Shown: positions 46,821-58,556, counted from the first letter of the stretch. The stretch: 64,000 nucleotides of DNA from Gymnodinialimonas phycosphaerae (GCF_019195455.1 NZ_JAIMBW010000001.1:3562001-3626000), one strand, 5' to 3'. A program made the numbers and translations. The notes: generated by a model not told the origin, from the letters alone.

Positions 46821-47648
46821 CTAGATACGCGCGGCAATCGCATCGATCATCCGCTGCGGCAGCAGGCGCGCAAGGCCCTCCGCGATGTGGGTGGCAGGGG
46901 TGATGTGGTAACGCGGGCGCGGATTGGGGGATTCAATCGCGTGGATCAGGCGACGGACCACGGCGTCGGGCTCGCGTTGGAACGGCGCAGGGCTCGAGGT
47001 CTCGTAGAGGAAGGGCAGCAATTGGCGTCGGTAGCGGTCAGGATCGGCGGAGTTTTCCCAATCGATCCAGCGCTCGAACTGCGGGATCGAGTTGACGCGG
47101 AACTTTGACGTCACGGGGCCGGTGTTCAAGGTGCTGACATGGATGCCGGTGCCGCGCATCTCCAGCCGCAGGGTGTCCGTCAGCCCCTCAAGCGCGTGCT
47201 TGGAGGCGTTGTAGGCCCCCCGCCACCGCGCCACATGCCGCCCGAAACCGGAGGAGTGCTGGACAATGCGCCCGTGACCTTGCTTGCGCATCACCGGGAT
47301 CACGGCGCGGGTCAGGTGATGAAGGCCGAAAACGTTGGTCTCGAAGGTGGCGCGCAGGCCGTCGGTAGGCAGGTCCTCGACCGCGCCGGGCAGACCGAAG
47401 CCTGCGTTGTTGAACAGCGCGTTCAGCGTGCCGCCGGTCCGCTCCAGCACATCCGCAAGACCGGCTTCGATACTGGCCGTGTCGCTCATGTCCAGGATGC
47501 CGCTTTCAAGTCCTTCGGCTTCCAGCCGGGTGCGATCTTCGTCGCGGCGCACGCAGGCGAAGACGCGCCAGCCACGCGCGTGCAGCGTGTGGGCCGCGAC
47601 ATGGCCGATGCCTGATGAGCATCCGGTGATCAGGATGGATCGTGTCAC
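46821..47648 (-). CDS. Short-chain dehydrogenase/reductase
   Basis: A 275-residue SDR. The cofactor loop is ITGCSSGIGHVAA, NNAGFG is the NNAG-type motif, and the catalytic site is YNASKHALEG with a preceding Ser in QHSSGFGRHV. The substrate is unknown. GTG start at 47648 with AAGGGGG in front. Confidence 0.92.
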   Translation of the reverse strand: MTRSILITGCSSGIGHVAAHTLHARGWRVFACVRRDEDRTRLEAEGLESGILDMSDTASIEAGLADVLERTGGTLNALFNNAGFGLPGAVEDLPTDGLRATFETNVFGLHHLTRAVIPVMRKQGHGRIVQHSSGFGRHVARWRGAYNASKHALEGLTDTLRLEMRGTGIHVSTLNTGPVTSKFRVNSIPQFERWIDWENSADPDRYRRQLLPFLYETSSPAPFQREPDAVVRRLIHAIESPNPRPRYHITPATHIAEGLARLLPQRMIDAIAARI

Positions 47649-47710
47649 GAAAACCCCCTTGCGTGCGGTTGTGCCTGCCTAGGACAAGGCAGCGCCCCGG
47701 CGCAAGCGGA

Positions 47711-48310
47711 TCAGTTCGCGGGTTCCAGAAATTGGGCTGCCATGTAGCCCTCGACCCCACTGCTGAGCACGCGCAAACGGGCCCAGTTGTCCGGCGCTTC
47801 GGCCAGAAACTCGACCTCTTCGCCCCAGGTCAGTGACGTCAGAACCCGCGTATTGGTGGAGGGGCCTTCCCGGAAATTCACCGCATTGGCGGCCACGCGC
47901 CAAATCTGGGCCGGGCCGGTTGTGGGCGCGCCTTCCGCAACAGGCGTGGGCGACGTCGCGACCGATACATTGGCGACCGTCGTCTGCGTTTCGTCCCCTT
48001 GGGGCAGAAGGTCGACCGGGTTGATGACGGCGACGATGTCCAGCCGCTCACCGGTAGCGGTATCCAGCGCGAAGCCGTCGGCGGTTTCAACCAATCCTTC
48101 GGTCAGCGTGGACCGCAAGGCGCGCGCCGAAGGCTCGCGATCGCGGGGCGGGCGCTGCTGCGCCGTGCCCTCGGCGTCCGAGATCATGGCGACCAGCCAG
48201 TTTTGCCCCGTGGACCGGGTCACAGTGACATTCTCGCCGTGGTCCGCATCGGGCACGACGATCAGTACAATGTATATGGCCACGATCAACGTGACTGTCA
48301 GGCGGATCAT
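47711..48310 (-). CDS. Membrane-anchored bacterial SH3-domain protein
   Basis: A 199-residue protein with an N-terminal membrane anchor (MIRLTVTLIVAIYIVLIVV), a long low-complexity linker, and a C-terminal SH3-type domain (residues about 140-199: VNFREGPSTNTRVLTSL, then GVEGYMAAQFLEP). Such domains often bind cell-wall peptides. The start at 48310 is preferred over a longer frame from 48391. No partner is evident; it is divergent from parC. Confidence 0.85.
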   Translation of the reverse strand: MIRLTVTLIVAIYIVLIVVPDADHGENVTVTRSTGQNWLVAMISDAEGTAQQRPPRDREPSARALRSTLTEGLVETADGFALDTATGERLDIVAVINPVDLLPQGDETQTTVANVSVATSPTPVAEGAPTTGPAQIWRVAANAVNFREGPSTNTRVLTSLTWGEEVEFLAEAPDNWARLRVLSSGVEGYMAAQFLEPAN

Positions 48311-48459
48311 GTCGCCCCTTCGCGTAACAAAGCCTTCAGAGAGTCGGGCGCTTAGGCAATTCCCCGATTCGACAATACCCGATTCGCTCAAAACAAGCAG
48401 TTAACTGTGATTTTTGTTCCTTGTTCGGCGCCCGCGCGCCGGGTAAGCACATGATCTAG

Positions 48460-50775
48460 ATGAGCAGTGATGATGACACACAAGATGCCAGCCCCGAGAG
48501 CCGTAACGTCTCGGAGCCGTTGAGCCGCGCAATCGGCTCGCGCTACCTTCAGTATGCGCTTTCTACAATCATGCACCGCGCCCTGCCGGATGCCCGCGAT
48601 GGCCTCAAGCCCGTCCACCGCCGGATCCTTTACGCGATGCGCGAACTGCGGTTGGCGTCCAACGGGGGCTTCCGCAAATCCGCGAAGATCTCCGGCGACG
48701 TGATGGGCAACTACCACCCCCACGGGGACGCCGCGATTTATGACGCCATGGCGCGCCTCGCGCAGGATTTCGTGATCCGCTACCCGTTGGTCGATGGTCA
48801 AGGCAATTTCGGCAACATCGACGGCGATAACCCCGCCGCCGCCCGCTACACCGAAGCCCGCATGACCGCGATGGCCGAGGCGCTGCTGGAAGGCCTGTCC
48901 GAGGATGCCGTCAACTTCCGCGACAACTACGACGGCACCCTGCAAGAGCCCGAGGTTCTGCCCGCACAGGTGCCGAACCTGTTGGCCAATGGCTCCAGCG
49001 GTATCGCCGTCGGCATGGCCACCAACATCCCGCCCCACAACCTTGATGAATTGATCGCGGCCTGTCTGCACCTCATCAAGACGCCCGACGCGCGGGACGA
49101 GACGTTGTTGAACTACGTCCTGGGCCCCGATTTCCCGACCGGCGGCGTGATCGTGGAACCGCGCGAAAGCATGGCTGAGACCTATCGCACCGGCAAAGGT
49201 GGCTTCCGCGTCCGGGCGAAGTACGAGATCGAAGACCTCGGGCGCGGCCAGTGGCAGATCATCGTCACCGAGATCCCCTACCAGGTGCAGAAGTCCAAGC
49301 TGATCGAGAAACTGGCCGAGCTGATCCAGCTCAAGAAGGTGCCGATCCTCGCCGATGTCCGTGACGAATCCGCCGACGACATCCGCATCGTGCTGGAACC
49401 CCGCGCCAAGACCGTCGACCCCGACGTGTTGATGGCCGCGCTCTTCCGCCAATCCGATCTTGAGAACCGGTTCAGCCTCAACATGAACGTGCTGATCGAC
49501 GGGCGCACGCCCAAGGTCTGTTCGTTGAAAGAGGTGCTGCGCGCTTTCCTCGATCATCGACAGGACGTGCTGCTGCGCCGCTCCCGCCACCGGATGGCGC
49601 AGATCGATCACCGGCTGGAGGTCCTTGAAGGCTTCCTGATCGCGTTCCTCAACCTCGATCGTGTGATCGACATCATCCGCTACGACGACAGCCCCAAGGC
49701 CGCGTTGATGCGCGAGGATTGGGGGCAGGATTTCGTCCGCGCGACGTCCGAGGCCGACTACAAGACCCCCGCCCCCGGCGAGGGCGAACTGACCGAGGTT
49801 CAGGTCGAAGCGATCCTAAACATGCGCCTGCGCAGCTTGCGCCGCCTGGAAGAGATGGAGTTGCAGGCCGAGCGCGACCGCCTGATGGAGGAACGCGCGA
49901 ACCTGGAGGACCTGCTGGCGGAAGAAGATCTGCAATGGGCCCGCATTTCCGATGAACTGCGCGAGGTGCGCAAGAAGTTTGGCGCCAAGGTCGATGGTGG
50001 CGCGCGGCGCACGCAATTCGCCGAGGCGGGCAGCGTCGAAGAAGTGTCCCTTGAGGCGATGATCGAACGCGAGCCGGTCACAATCGTCTGTTCCCAGATG
50101 GGCTGGATCCGCGCCATGAAGGGCCATGTGGACCTCAGCGCCGAGATGAAGTTCCGCGACGGCGACGGCCCGCGTTTTGCGATCCATGCGGAAACCACGG
50201 ACAAGTTGCTGATCCTTGGATCTCAAGGTCGGGTCTACACGTTGGGCGCCAACGGGTTGCCTGGTGGGCGCGGCTTGGGGGAACCTCTGCGCCTTATGGT
50301 CGACCTGCCCAACGAGGTGCAGATCGTCGACCTGTTCGTTCACAAGCCCGGCGCCAAGCGCCTCATGGCCTCCAGCGCGGGCGACGGGTTCCTCGTGCCC
50401 GAGGAAGACATCCTTGCGCAGACCCGGTCCGGCAAGCAGGTGCTCAACGTCAAAGAGGGTGTGACCGCCCTTGTCTGCCGCGCGATTGCCGCCACCGATG
50501 ACCATGTCGCCGTCGTCGGGGAAAACCGCAAGCTGCTGGTCTTCCCGCTGGAAGAGCTGCCCGAAATGGGGCGTGGCAAGGGCGTGCGATTGCAGAAGTT
50601 CAAGGATGGCGGCCTGTCGGACGCGCGGACATTCCGGTTGGAAGAGGGTCTGACGTGGCTTGACCCCGCAGGCCGCACCAGGACCGAGACCGAGCTGACT
50701 GAATGGACTGCCAAGCGCGCCTCTGCCGGTCGCATGGCCCCGCGCGGCTTTCCCCGCGACAATCGGTTCAATTAG
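48460..50775 (+). CDS. parC: DNA topoisomerase IV subunit A
   Basis: Type II topoisomerase for decatenation. The 771-residue protein has [22 protein letters not shown], the quinolone-region [13 protein letters not shown], the active-site Tyr130 ([10 protein letters not shown]), and a C-terminal beta-pinwheel lacking the GyrA box, so ParC rather than GyrA. The gene converges with a methyltransferase gene, 3 bases apart. Confidence 0.96.
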   Translation: MSSDDDTQDASPESRNVSEPLSRAIGSRYLQYALSTIMHRALPDARDGLKPVHRRILYAMRELRLASNGGFRKSAKISGDVMGNYHPHGDAAIYDAMARLAQDFVIRYPLVDGQGNFGNIDGDNPAAARYTEARMTAMAEALLEGLSEDAVNFRDNYDGTLQEPEVLPAQVPNLLANGSSGIAVGMATNIPPHNLDELIAACLHLIKTPDARDETLLNYVLGPDFPTGGVIVEPRESMAETYRTGKGGFRVRAKYEIEDLGRGQWQIIVTEIPYQVQKSKLIEKLAELIQLKKVPILADVRDESADDIRIVLEPRAKTVDPDVLMAALFRQSDLENRFSLNMNVLIDGRTPKVCSLKEVLRAFLDHRQDVLLRRSRHRMAQIDHRLEVLEGFLIAFLNLDRVIDIIRYDDSPKAALMREDWGQDFVRATSEADYKTPAPGEGELTEVQVEAILNMRLRSLRRLEEMELQAERDRLMEERANLEDLLAEEDLQWARISDELREVRKKFGAKVDGGARRTQFAEAGSVEEVSLEAMIEREPVTIVCSQMGWIRAMKGHVDLSAEMKFRDGDGPRFAIHAETTDKLLILGSQGRVYTLGANGLPGGRGLGEPLRLMVDLPNEVQIVDLFVHKPGAKRLMASSAGDGFLVPEEDILAQTRSGKQVLNVKEGVTALVCRAIAATDDHVAVVGENRKLLVFPLEELPEMGRGKGVRLQKFKDGGLSDARTFRLEEGLTWLDPAGRTRTETELTEWTAKRASAGRMAPRGFPRDNRFN

Positions 50776-50778
50776 GTC

Positions 50779-51477
50779 CTAGAAGGGTAGCAGATCAAGC
50801 GCCCGGCGGACCTTCGCTTGTGCGTTGATCATCCCCATCGGGAACGCTTTCACGAACCGGAATGCGGCCATGACGGTGCCGTCGAAGACGTCATTGTGGA
50901 TCTCTTCGAACGAGTCCGGGAACCGCTCCACAAGGTTCTGCTGCACCCGAAACCGCTTGCGGGCACGCCATGTCGGGCGATCCTCCCAGAAGCGGTAATC
51001 CATCAGAACGACGGTGGTCATGCCGGGTACGAAGGACGGCGCGAAGGTCGCAATCATGTTGTAGAAATGCGTCGGTGTCTTGGCGGCGTCATCGACGTAG
51101 AGGCCGATCGGCGTGCCGTCCCAGGTGATGTCCATGATGTCGCCCTTGTGCAACTCGACCGTCCCACCGAAAGGTTCGATCAGCTTGCGGACCAGGGGTC
51201 GCGTGTCCTCGCCCTTGGCAATCGTGATGCCCATGGCCGCCGCCTTGCGCACCTCATCACTGCGGGCCTGAAACATGTCATACGCATGGATCGTGGCGGG
51301 CCGCTTCTGGCCGACTGTGCCGGCCCCCATCTGGGCGGTGTTCGCGCCAAGCCAGGGGCCGATTTCCACGATGCAATGGGGGGCCTCGACGTTCGCGGCC
51401 ACGTCCCGCAGATAGGCACCGATCTCGAAGCCGGACATTGCGGGAATTGAACGAGGATCAGGGGAGGGGGTGGACAT
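50779..51477 (-). CDS. Class I SAM-dependent methyltransferase-like protein
   Basis: A 232-residue protein. Motif I is IVEIGPWLGANTAQM, and the mid part has GDIMDITWDG and YVDDAAKTPTHFYNMI (seen as IGLYVDDAAK). It resembles methyltransferases such as those in polysaccharide clusters, but the substrate is unknown. The start at 51477 (MSTPSPD) is preferred over an in-frame ATG at 51534. Confidence 0.72.
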   Translation of the reverse strand: MSTPSPDPRSIPAMSGFEIGAYLRDVAANVEAPHCIVEIGPWLGANTAQMGAGTVGQKRPATIHAYDMFQARSDEVRKAAAMGITIAKGEDTRPLVRKLIEPFGGTVELHKGDIMDITWDGTPIGLYVDDAAKTPTHFYNMIATFAPSFVPGMTTVVLMDYRFWEDRPTWRARKRFRVQQNLVERFPDSFEEIHNDVFDGTVMAAFRFVKAFPMGMINAQAKVRRALDLLPF

Positions 51478-51621
51478 CGGGGCACTTTCGACAGGCTGGG
51501 GCGGAAAGCCGCCGAGCGGGCCTTTTAGTAACACTTCGCTTCATCCGGTCAACCAACGCCTTTACCAACCAGCCCCTCAACCCTAGGTTCTGCCGGAATC
51601 ATTTTCTCAGGAGACCGACCG

Positions 51622-52311
51622 ATGTTTCGACCGGCCCGCTTCATGTCCCGTTTTGCCCCTCTTGCCCTGATCGCCACACTTGTTGCCTGTGCCGCAGGGG
51701 ATCCGCTCGACGAAGAGCTGCCGCCGATGGGCGACTTCCGCCTGGCGCACAACATCGTGGTGGCCGACGCCATGCAGCAGGTTCCGCCCTCGCGGAACGC
51801 CACCCCCGAGGAATGGGTTGCGATCCTCGAGTCGGAAATCGACCGTCGTTTCCGCGGCTATGAGGGCGATCGCCTCTATCATATCGGCGTCGCCGTGGAC
51901 GGCTATGCACTGGCACCTCCGGGCATTCCCATCGTGCTCAGCCCCCGCTCCATTCTGGTGCTGTCGGTGAACATCTGGGATGATGAGTTGGGCCGCAAAC
52001 TCCACGACGAAGCCGAGCAGATCATCGTCTTTGAAGGTACCTCGCCCGAGACGATGCTGGTGGGCTCTGGCATCGCGCGCAACCGCACGGAGCAGATGCA
52101 GGTCCTGGCGCGCAACGCCGCGCGGCGCATTCAGTTGTTCATGTTGGAAAACCCCGAGTGGTTCAGCATTTCCGCCGCTGACGCCGTCGCCGCCGTAAGT
52201 GGCGTGGAAGCGTTGGCTGAAGCCGCCGAAGCCGAAGCCGCCATCGAGGCCGCTGCGGCGGAATGTGTCCCGACGGCAACGGCGCCTTGCCCGGAGGTCT
52301 CCGGCAACTGA
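51622..52311 (+). CDS. Unrecognised lipoprotein with Ala/Glu-rich tail
   Basis: A 229-residue protein with a signal peptide and lipobox LVAC (Cys24 region: TLVACAAGDPL), making it an outer or inner membrane lipoprotein. Middle part LVLSVNIWDDELG is beta-rich; the C-terminal part is Ala/Glu-rich with two Cys (ECVPTATAPCPE). Function unknown. Ribosome-binding site CAGGAGACC. It lies directly before tuf. Confidence 0.8.
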   Translation: MFRPARFMSRFAPLALIATLVACAAGDPLDEELPPMGDFRLAHNIVVADAMQQVPPSRNATPEEWVAILESEIDRRFRGYEGDRLYHIGVAVDGYALAPPGIPIVLSPRSILVLSVNIWDDELGRKLHDEAEQIIVFEGTSPETMLVGSGIARNRTEQMQVLARNAARRIQLFMLENPEWFSISAADAVAAVSGVEALAEAAEAEAAIEAAAAECVPTATAPCPEVSGN

Positions 52312-52425
52312 CCGCTTGATTTTGGTGGCTTGATTTTCGGGGCCATCCCGCATACCTCGCCCGCGATGATGAAACGTGTTTGCGCCCCCATCGGAGATGC
52401 AGACCCAAGTGCGAGGTGCCATCCC

Positions 52426-53601
<1,176 letters not shown>

Positions 53602-53672
53602 TTTTTGCGAACGGCGGGAAAAGGCGGTTTTGGTGAGCCAAAACCTGCCGACCCGCACGGTTGAGATAAAGA

Positions 53673-53705
53673 AAGGCCCCCGCCAACCAGTGGGGGCCTT
53701 TTTTG
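53673..53705 (+). terminator. Rho-independent terminator after tuf
   Basis: 10-bp stem AAAGGCCCCC (53673-53682)/GGGGGCCTTT (53693-53702) followed by a T-run. The reverse strand also ends in TTTCTTT, so it may act in both directions, on the tuf transcript and on the minus-strand gene at 53821-54090. Confidence 0.93.
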
Positions 53706-53820
53706 TGCCTGCTCAAACCTGCTCAAGCTTGAGCAAGTCCATAAGCCATTGAAGAAAAACAAATTCCCGATTCCGTTAACCTCCCATTAACCGCCCACGC
53801 AAAACCGCTGCGAGGACGGT

Positions 53821-54090
53821 TTACCGGATCAGGCCTTCGCGGCGGAAGACCGCTTCGATTTGCTGGGTCAGGTAGTGGTTGGAATACGAGCCGCCCCGGA
53901 TTAGCAGCAGGTGCAATTCGCTGATGGCCGCGCAAGACAGCGCGCCGTAGGGCAGGTTGTGCGACACGGGGGGAACGTGGTTCACGACGTTTTGGCGCAA
54001 TTGGTTGCAGCTGTGGCTATCGGCCGTGGCCATCGTGGGCATCAGGGGCAGGGCAAGGGCGAGGGAAAGGGTTAAAATAAGGGATCGCAT
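53821..54090 (-). CDS. Small secreted protein of unknown function
   Basis: An 89-residue protein with a signal peptide (MRSLILTLSLALALPLMPTM, cleavage probably after ATA) and two Cys (HSCNQLRQN, LSCAAISEL) that may pair. The C-terminal region YSNHYLTQQIEAVFRREG is helical. GGAG upstream. Unrecognised; placed between tuf and tRNA-Trp. Confidence 0.72.
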   Translation of the reverse strand: MRSLILTLSLALALPLMPTMATADSHSCNQLRQNVVNHVPPVSHNLPYGALSCAAISELHLLLIRGGSYSNHYLTQQIEAVFRREGLIR

Positions 54091-54229
54091 AAGGGGTTTT
54101 CTCCAGAAGGGGTAACCTCAAGGATCGTAACACGGGATTTTTGCGAAGTAAGAGTATGGATTTCCGTAGGCACGGGCTTTTGACGGGCTGGACATGGGCG
54201 GAAATCCGGCCTACTCCCTGCGTCGGTCT

Positions 54230-54305
54230 AGGGGCGTAGCTCAGTTGGTAGAGCACCGGATTCCAAATCCGACGGCCGGGAGTTCGAGTCTCTCCGCCCC
54301 TGCCA
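54230..54305 (+). tRNA. tRNA-Trp (anticodon CCA)
   Basis: 76 bases including an encoded CCA. Acceptor AGGGGCG/CGCCCCT, D arm GCTCAGTTGGTAGAGC, anticodon loop TTCCAAA, T arm GGGAG TTCGAGT CTCTC. Position 27-43 in the anticodon stem is a C/A mismatch; the other four pairs are good. The location upstream of secE-nusG is the standard alphaproteobacterial order. Confidence 0.96.
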
Positions 54306-54374
54306 GACCATCCTGCCGATCGTGTTTCACTTGACCGGGCGTTGCAATAGCTTGCGCCGGAACACCATGGAGTA

Positions 54375-54776
54375 GTGCGTTTGGAACTTAGCGCGGCCGC
54401 GTTGGCGCTTTTCCTTATGCCCGCAATTGCCATTGCCCAATCCGCTGCTGCGCCGGCCCCGGTTGCGGAATATGTCGCGTTCATCGGTGAAGCTGATCTT
54501 CATAACTCCAACGGTGCCCGTCTGAGTGCCCCGTGGCAGGTGTTGCGACAGGACCGTGCGAATTATCATCGCTTTGGCATTCGGCAAGCAGGCGACGAGT
54601 GGGATCCGCTGTTTGCCGATGCCGACGACCGCGCGCTGATCGAGACTTACGTTCGCGAAGGCTATATCTCGGCCCAGGCGGCTGCGGATATTATGCGTGG
54701 GGGTGCAACTGTGGTTGTCCGAGCCTACGCCGCCTTGCCCCGAGGTCAGTGGGTCGAGGTCGACGTCTACCGCTAA
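54375..54776 (+). CDS. Small secreted protein of unknown function
   Basis: A 133-residue protein starting with GTG at 54375 (no good ATG in frame). Signal peptide LELSAAALALFLMPAIAIAQ with cleavage after AIAQ. The mature part has VAEYVAFIGEADLHNSNG and a beta-rich C-terminal end (RGQWVEVDVYR). No family recognised. It sits between tRNA-Trp and YdcF-family gene; the stop overlaps the convergent gene by 4 bases. Confidence 0.72.
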   Translation: MRLELSAAALALFLMPAIAIAQSAAAPAPVAEYVAFIGEADLHNSNGARLSAPWQVLRQDRANYHRFGIRQAGDEWDPLFADADDRALIETYVREGYISAQAAADIMRGGATVVVRAYAALPRGQWVEVDVYR

Positions 54777-55234
54777 CGAATGCGAAGCAAGACGGCGATC
54801 ACCCCCGGCACTTCGCGCAGCCAGCCCTTGATTTGCGGCCATAGCCGCGCGCCTTTCAGTGGCGGTGCGCTGGTGGTCACGCGCAGCCCCTCGCGCCGGG
54901 CGATCAGGCGGGCGCGGGGCAGGTGGAAGGCGTCCGACACGATCAGCACATCGCGCGCGTCGCCCAACATGGCCGCCGCGTTGCGGATGTTTTCGCCGGT
55001 ATTCGTAGAGGTATCTTCCAGCCGGATCGCATCCTGTGGCACGCCGGCTTGGCGCAGTATAGCCGCCATCGCCGCGGCCTCGGACGGTGGGAATTGCCCC
55101 GTGCCACCGCAGGGGATCACCACGTCGCCCCGGCCCGCATGAAACAGGGTCGCCGCGTGCAACGTGCGGCGCATCAGCGTGGGCGAGGGGCCGTCCCGCC
55201 ACACGGCGGCCCCCAGAATCAGGATCGCTGTCAC
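54773..55234 (-). CDS. YdcF/DUF218 family protein
   Basis: A 153-residue protein with the DUF218 features ILGAAVWRDGPS near the start, ediacidic GNT-type region EDTSTNTGENIRNA and VSDAFHLPRARLIARREG. Members are membrane-associated and take part in envelope metabolism (ElyC) or are uncharacterised. GTG at 55234 is chosen as start for a clear AAGGAGG ribosome-binding site; the open frame extends to 55303. It is divergent from secE. Confidence 0.8.
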   Translation of the reverse strand: MTAILILGAAVWRDGPSPTLMRRTLHAATLFHAGRGDVVIPCGGTGQFPPSEAAAMAAILRQAGVPQDAIRLEDTSTNTGENIRNAAAMLGDARDVLIVSDAFHLPRARLIARREGLRVTTSAPPLKGARLWPQIKGWLREVPGVIAVLLRIR

Positions 55235-55306
55235 CTGCGTAAGCCTCCTTGCATGACCCGGTTCCCATGCGTATATGCCACCCTGATCCAAGGAAGTGAC
55301 CACGCC

Positions 55307-55498
55307 ATGACGAATCCGTTCCAGTTTTTGCAGCAGACCCGCTCTGAAGTGGCGAAGGTTGTCTGGCCGTCCCGCCGCGAGGTGATCACCACCACGGCGA
55401 TGGTCTTCGTGATGGCTGTCGTGGCCGCGATCTTCTTTTTCGGCGTTGATTTCGTGATCCGCACCGCGCTTGAGCTGTTGTTGACCTCTTTCGGCTGA
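55307..55498 (+). CDS. secE: Preprotein translocase subunit SecE
   Basis: A 63-residue single-span type SecE: FLQQTRSEVAKVVWPSRREV amphipathic helix (the conserved W-P-(S/T)-R motif), then a C-terminal membrane helix (VFVMAVVAAIFFFGVDFVI). It is the minimal core of SecYEG. Ribosome-binding site AAGGAAG. nusG follows after about 180 bases. Confidence 0.96.
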   Translation: MTNPFQFLQQTRSEVAKVVWPSRREVITTTAMVFVMAVVAAIFFFGVDFVIRTALELLLTSFG

Positions 55499-55675
55499 CA
55501 GGTGTTGCCGGGGCTTGATTTCCCCGGCCCTGGCGCGTAATCCGCCAACATCCCCCTACTTCACAGCATCTGACAGCGCGCACCGCTGGGATGTGGTAAT
55601 GGGGAGAGGGCCGATTCTGGCCCGGTTGAAACATTCGGCCCCGCCTGTGGGCCTGCTAATAAACGGAACGCACTC

Positions 55676-56209
55676 ATGGCGAAGCGCTGGTATTCGGTCT
55701 CGGTCCTGTCGAACTTTGAAAAACGCATTGCCGAGCAGATCAGGACCGCCGTGGCCGAAAAGGGCCTGGAAGACGTGATCGAGGAAGTGCTGGTTCCCGA
55801 AGAGGAAGTGATCGAGATCCGTCGCGGCAAGAAGGTCACCGTGCCCCGCCGCTTCATGCCCGGCTACGTTCTGGTACGCATGGAGATGACGGACGTGGGC
55901 TACCACGTGATCTCGTCGATCCAGCGGGTCACGGGGTTCCTCGGGCCCCAGGGCCGCCCGATGCCGATGCGCGATGAAGAGGTGAACGCGATCCTCAACC
56001 GCGTGGAAGAGGGCGAAGCCGCGCCGCGTTCCACCATCACCTACGATGTGGGGGAGAAGGTGAAGGTCAGCGACGGCCCGTTCGAGGATTTCGACGGCAT
56101 GGTCGAGGAAGTCGACGAAGAGAATCAGCGCCTGAAGGTGACGGTCTCCATCTTCGGCCGCGCGACGCCGGTCGAGCTGGAGTTCACGCAGGTGACCAAG
56201 CAGATGTAA
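55676..56209 (+). CDS. nusG: Transcription termination/antitermination protein NusG
   Basis: A 177-residue NusG with an N-terminal NGN domain ([37 protein letters not shown]) and a C-terminal KOW domain ([21 protein letters not shown]). Couples transcription to translation and to Rho. It is followed by a strong terminator at 56235, so it is not read through into the next gene. Confidence 0.98.
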   Translation: MAKRWYSVSVLSNFEKRIAEQIRTAVAEKGLEDVIEEVLVPEEEVIEIRRGKKVTVPRRFMPGYVLVRMEMTDVGYHVISSIQRVTGFLGPQGRPMPMRDEEVNAILNRVEEGEAAPRSTITYDVGEKVKVSDGPFEDFDGMVEEVDEENQRLKVTVSIFGRATPVELEFTQVTKQM

Positions 56210-56234
56210 GGGTCCCTGTTTGTGGGATTGGATG

Positions 56235-56261
56235 GGCCGCTCCGGTTGGGGCGGCCTTTTT
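56235..56261 (+). terminator. Rho-independent terminator after nusG
   Basis: Stem GGCCGCTCC (56235-56243)/GGGGCGGCC (56248-56256, one G.U), GGTT loop, then TTTTT. Ends the secE-nusG transcript 25 bases after the nusG stop. Confidence 0.93.
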
Positions 56262-56439
56262 CGTTGGGGAAGTCCAATCAGGAGACAGACTGTTTTTCGA
56301 AAATTTTCTTTAGATTTAAGGTGGTCTTGGGTTAGATGGCGTAAATTAAATGGCGGGAACCGTCGGTTTATTTGTTTTTTGGAAACGATAGCGCCCTGCT
56401 GCGACGCTTGTTGCGCAGGTGGAATAAAGAGGCCCCGCC

Positions 56440-57189
56440 ATGTTTAAGAAATTCGCCCTGATCCTTGGGTTCGTGGCAGCCGCCACGACAGTACAGGCCA
56501 CAACGGTCACGCTGAACCTCAACACCGGCTATGTCACCGAAGGCACTCCGATATCGCAGCGCGTCGACCTGAACGCCATTCTGGCAGACCACGCGATCAC
56601 CAGCGCCACGATTGACCTTGGGCTGCGGGATGAGGATGGCGGTTCGTCAATCGACAGCATCTCGGGGTTCAACGGCTACAGGAACGTGCGCAATACCTAT
56701 ACGCCGACAACGCCATCCATGCACACGGCCTACTTTGAACGGACCCGCTTCGTGTATCGGAGTGATCCGTTGGAGATCGCGGAGCTGCGGGTGTTTGGCG
56801 CAGAGATCGCCAGTCTCCGCAGCGTTTTCCAAGACAACACCTACCTCCGCACTGTGGGAGGCACGTGCGTTGTCGTGAGCGCGACCTACACGAGGTGTGA
56901 GAGGGATCTGGAGCGGATCCGCACGACGGCCTACGGTTTTTTCCCCAATCGCGGCCTCCTGACACGGGAGATCCCCACGTTCTTTTTCGACCGGATGCTG
57001 CGAGACGGCTACCTTGATTTCGGTGTGAGCGCACGACTGGGCGATTTCAACGTGACCCAAGCAAGCCTGCGCCTGACCTTGGAGGCGCTTCCTGCGGCTG
57101 TCCCGCTACCTGCGGGTGCGGTGCTGTTGCTGTCGGCGTTGGGTCTGGCGGGCGCGGCGGCAGGGGCGCGGCGCAAGCCCCGGGCCTGA
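56440..57189 (+). CDS. VPLPA-CTERM sorted secreted protein (1)
   Basis: A 249-residue exported protein with a signal peptide (MFKKFALILGFVAAATTVQA) and, at the C-terminus, VPLPAGAVLLLSALGLAGAA then a basic tail (GARRKPRA). This tripartite tail is the VPLPA-CTERM sorting signal, a PEP-CTERM relative processed by an exosortase (family knowledge). The middle is beta-rich with two nearby Cys (GGTCVVVSATYTRC). AT-rich leader of about 230 bases precedes it. It is placed between nusG and rplK. Confidence 0.85.
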   Translation: MFKKFALILGFVAAATTVQATTVTLNLNTGYVTEGTPISQRVDLNAILADHAITSATIDLGLRDEDGGSSIDSISGFNGYRNVRNTYTPTTPSMHTAYFERTRFVYRSDPLEIAELRVFGAEIASLRSVFQDNTYLRTVGGTCVVVSATYTRCERDLERIRTTAYGFFPNRGLLTREIPTFFFDRMLRDGYLDFGVSARLGDFNVTQASLRLTLEALPAAVPLPAGAVLLLSALGLAGAAAGARRKPRA

Positions 57190-57376
57190 CACCGGCAGGC
57201 TTTGGATTTTCCATTGCCAACCATCTGATTCCATCTTAAACGCCGGGCTTCCGGGTGCGGGTATGTTCCGCCCCGGCATAATCCGTGGGAGGCGAGGCGA
57301 TCGCGATCGTCGGACCAGACCACGGCCACATAGGTCCCCTTCGCGTTGCGGGGCCGTTGGATAAAGGAGAGGCCCC

Positions 57377-57829
57377 ATGGCCAAGAAACTCGTCGGCTCG
57401 ATGAAGCTGCAGATCCCTGCAGGTCAAGCGAACCCAAGCCCCCCCGTGGGCCCTGCGCTGGGTCAGCGCGGCATCAACATCATGGAATTCTGCAAGGCGT
57501 TCAACGCCAAGACGCAGGAGATGGAGCAGGGCGCGCCGTGCCCGACCGTCATCCAGTACTACCAGGACAAGTCCTTCACGATGGACATCAAGACGCCGCC
57601 CGCGTCTTACTACCTGAAAAAAGCCGCTGGCCTGAAGAACGTCGGCAAGCGTAACCGCCCCCGTGGCGCAGAGCTTCCCGGTCGTGAGACCATTGCCACG
57701 ATCACGCCCAAGCAACTGCGCGAGATCGCAGAAGCGAAGATGGTCGATCTGTCCGCAAACGACGTGGAAGCAGCAATGAAGATCATCCTTGGTTCCGCCA
57801 AGTCGATGGGCATCGAGGTGAAAGGCTAA
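57377..57829 (+). CDS. rplK: 50S ribosomal protein L11
   Basis: A 150-residue L11 starting [20 protein letters not shown], with [17 protein letters not shown], the linker [13 protein letters not shown] and a C-terminal rRNA-binding domain ([15 protein letters not shown]). It binds the GTPase-associated centre of 23S rRNA. Ribosome-binding site AAAGGAGAGG. rplA follows 3 bases after the stop. Confidence 0.98.
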   Translation: MAKKLVGSMKLQIPAGQANPSPPVGPALGQRGINIMEFCKAFNAKTQEMEQGAPCPTVIQYYQDKSFTMDIKTPPASYYLKKAAGLKNVGKRNRPRGAELPGRETIATITPKQLREIAEAKMVDLSANDVEAAMKIILGSAKSMGIEVKG

Positions 57830-57832
57830 ACC

Positions 57833-58531
57833 ATGGGTAAAATGGGAAAACGCTTCGCCGCTGCAAAAGCAGCCGTTGAAGGCAAAGAGAACCTGTCCGT
57901 TGAAGAGGCCGTCGCGCTTCTGAAGGGCAACTCCAAGACCAAGTTCGATGAAACCATCGAGATCGCGATGAAGCTGGGTGTTGACCCGCGCCACGCCGAC
58001 CAGATGGTCCGCGGCACGGTGAACCTGCCCAACGGCACCGGCAAGACGGTCCGTGTGGCCGTGTTCGCCCGCGGCCCCAAGGCCGATGAAGCCACGGCGG
58101 CTGGCGCGGATATCGTCGGTGCCGAGGATCTGATGGAAACCGTCCAGGGCGGCACCATCGAGTTTGATCGCTGCATCGCCACGCCCGACATGATGCCCAT
58201 CGTGGGTCGTCTGGGTAAGGTGCTTGGCCCCCGGAACCTGATGCCGAACCCGAAGATCGGCACGGTGACCATGGACGTCAAAGAGGCCGTTGAAGCCGCC
58301 AAGGGCGGTCAGGTCCAGTTCAAGGCCGAGAAGGCCGGCGTGGTGCACGCGGGCGTCGGCAAAGTCTCGTTCACCGAGGCGCAGCTGGTCGAGAACATCC
58401 GCGCCTTCGTGGATGCCGTCTCCAAGGCGAAGCCTACGGGTGCCAAGGGATCGTACATGCAGAAGATCAACCTGACCTCCACCATGGGGCCGGGCGTATC
58501 TTTGAACATCGACAACGCGACGGGCAACTAA
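57833..58531 (+). CDS. rplA: 50S ribosomal protein L1
   Basis: A 232-residue L1 with [15 protein letters not shown] at the start, [35 protein letters not shown] and [16 protein letters not shown]. It forms the L1 stalk and represses its own operon in many bacteria. AAAGG upstream of the start; it is translated with rplK. A strong terminator follows. Confidence 0.98.
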   Translation: MGKMGKRFAAAKAAVEGKENLSVEEAVALLKGNSKTKFDETIEIAMKLGVDPRHADQMVRGTVNLPNGTGKTVRVAVFARGPKADEATAAGADIVGAEDLMETVQGGTIEFDRCIATPDMMPIVGRLGKVLGPRNLMPNPKIGTVTMDVKEAVEAAKGGQVQFKAEKAGVVHAGVGKVSFTEAQLVENIRAFVDAVSKAKPTGAKGSYMQKINLTSTMGPGVSLNIDNATGN

Positions 58532-58556
58532 GCCTCCGCGGTTCAGAATTCAGAAG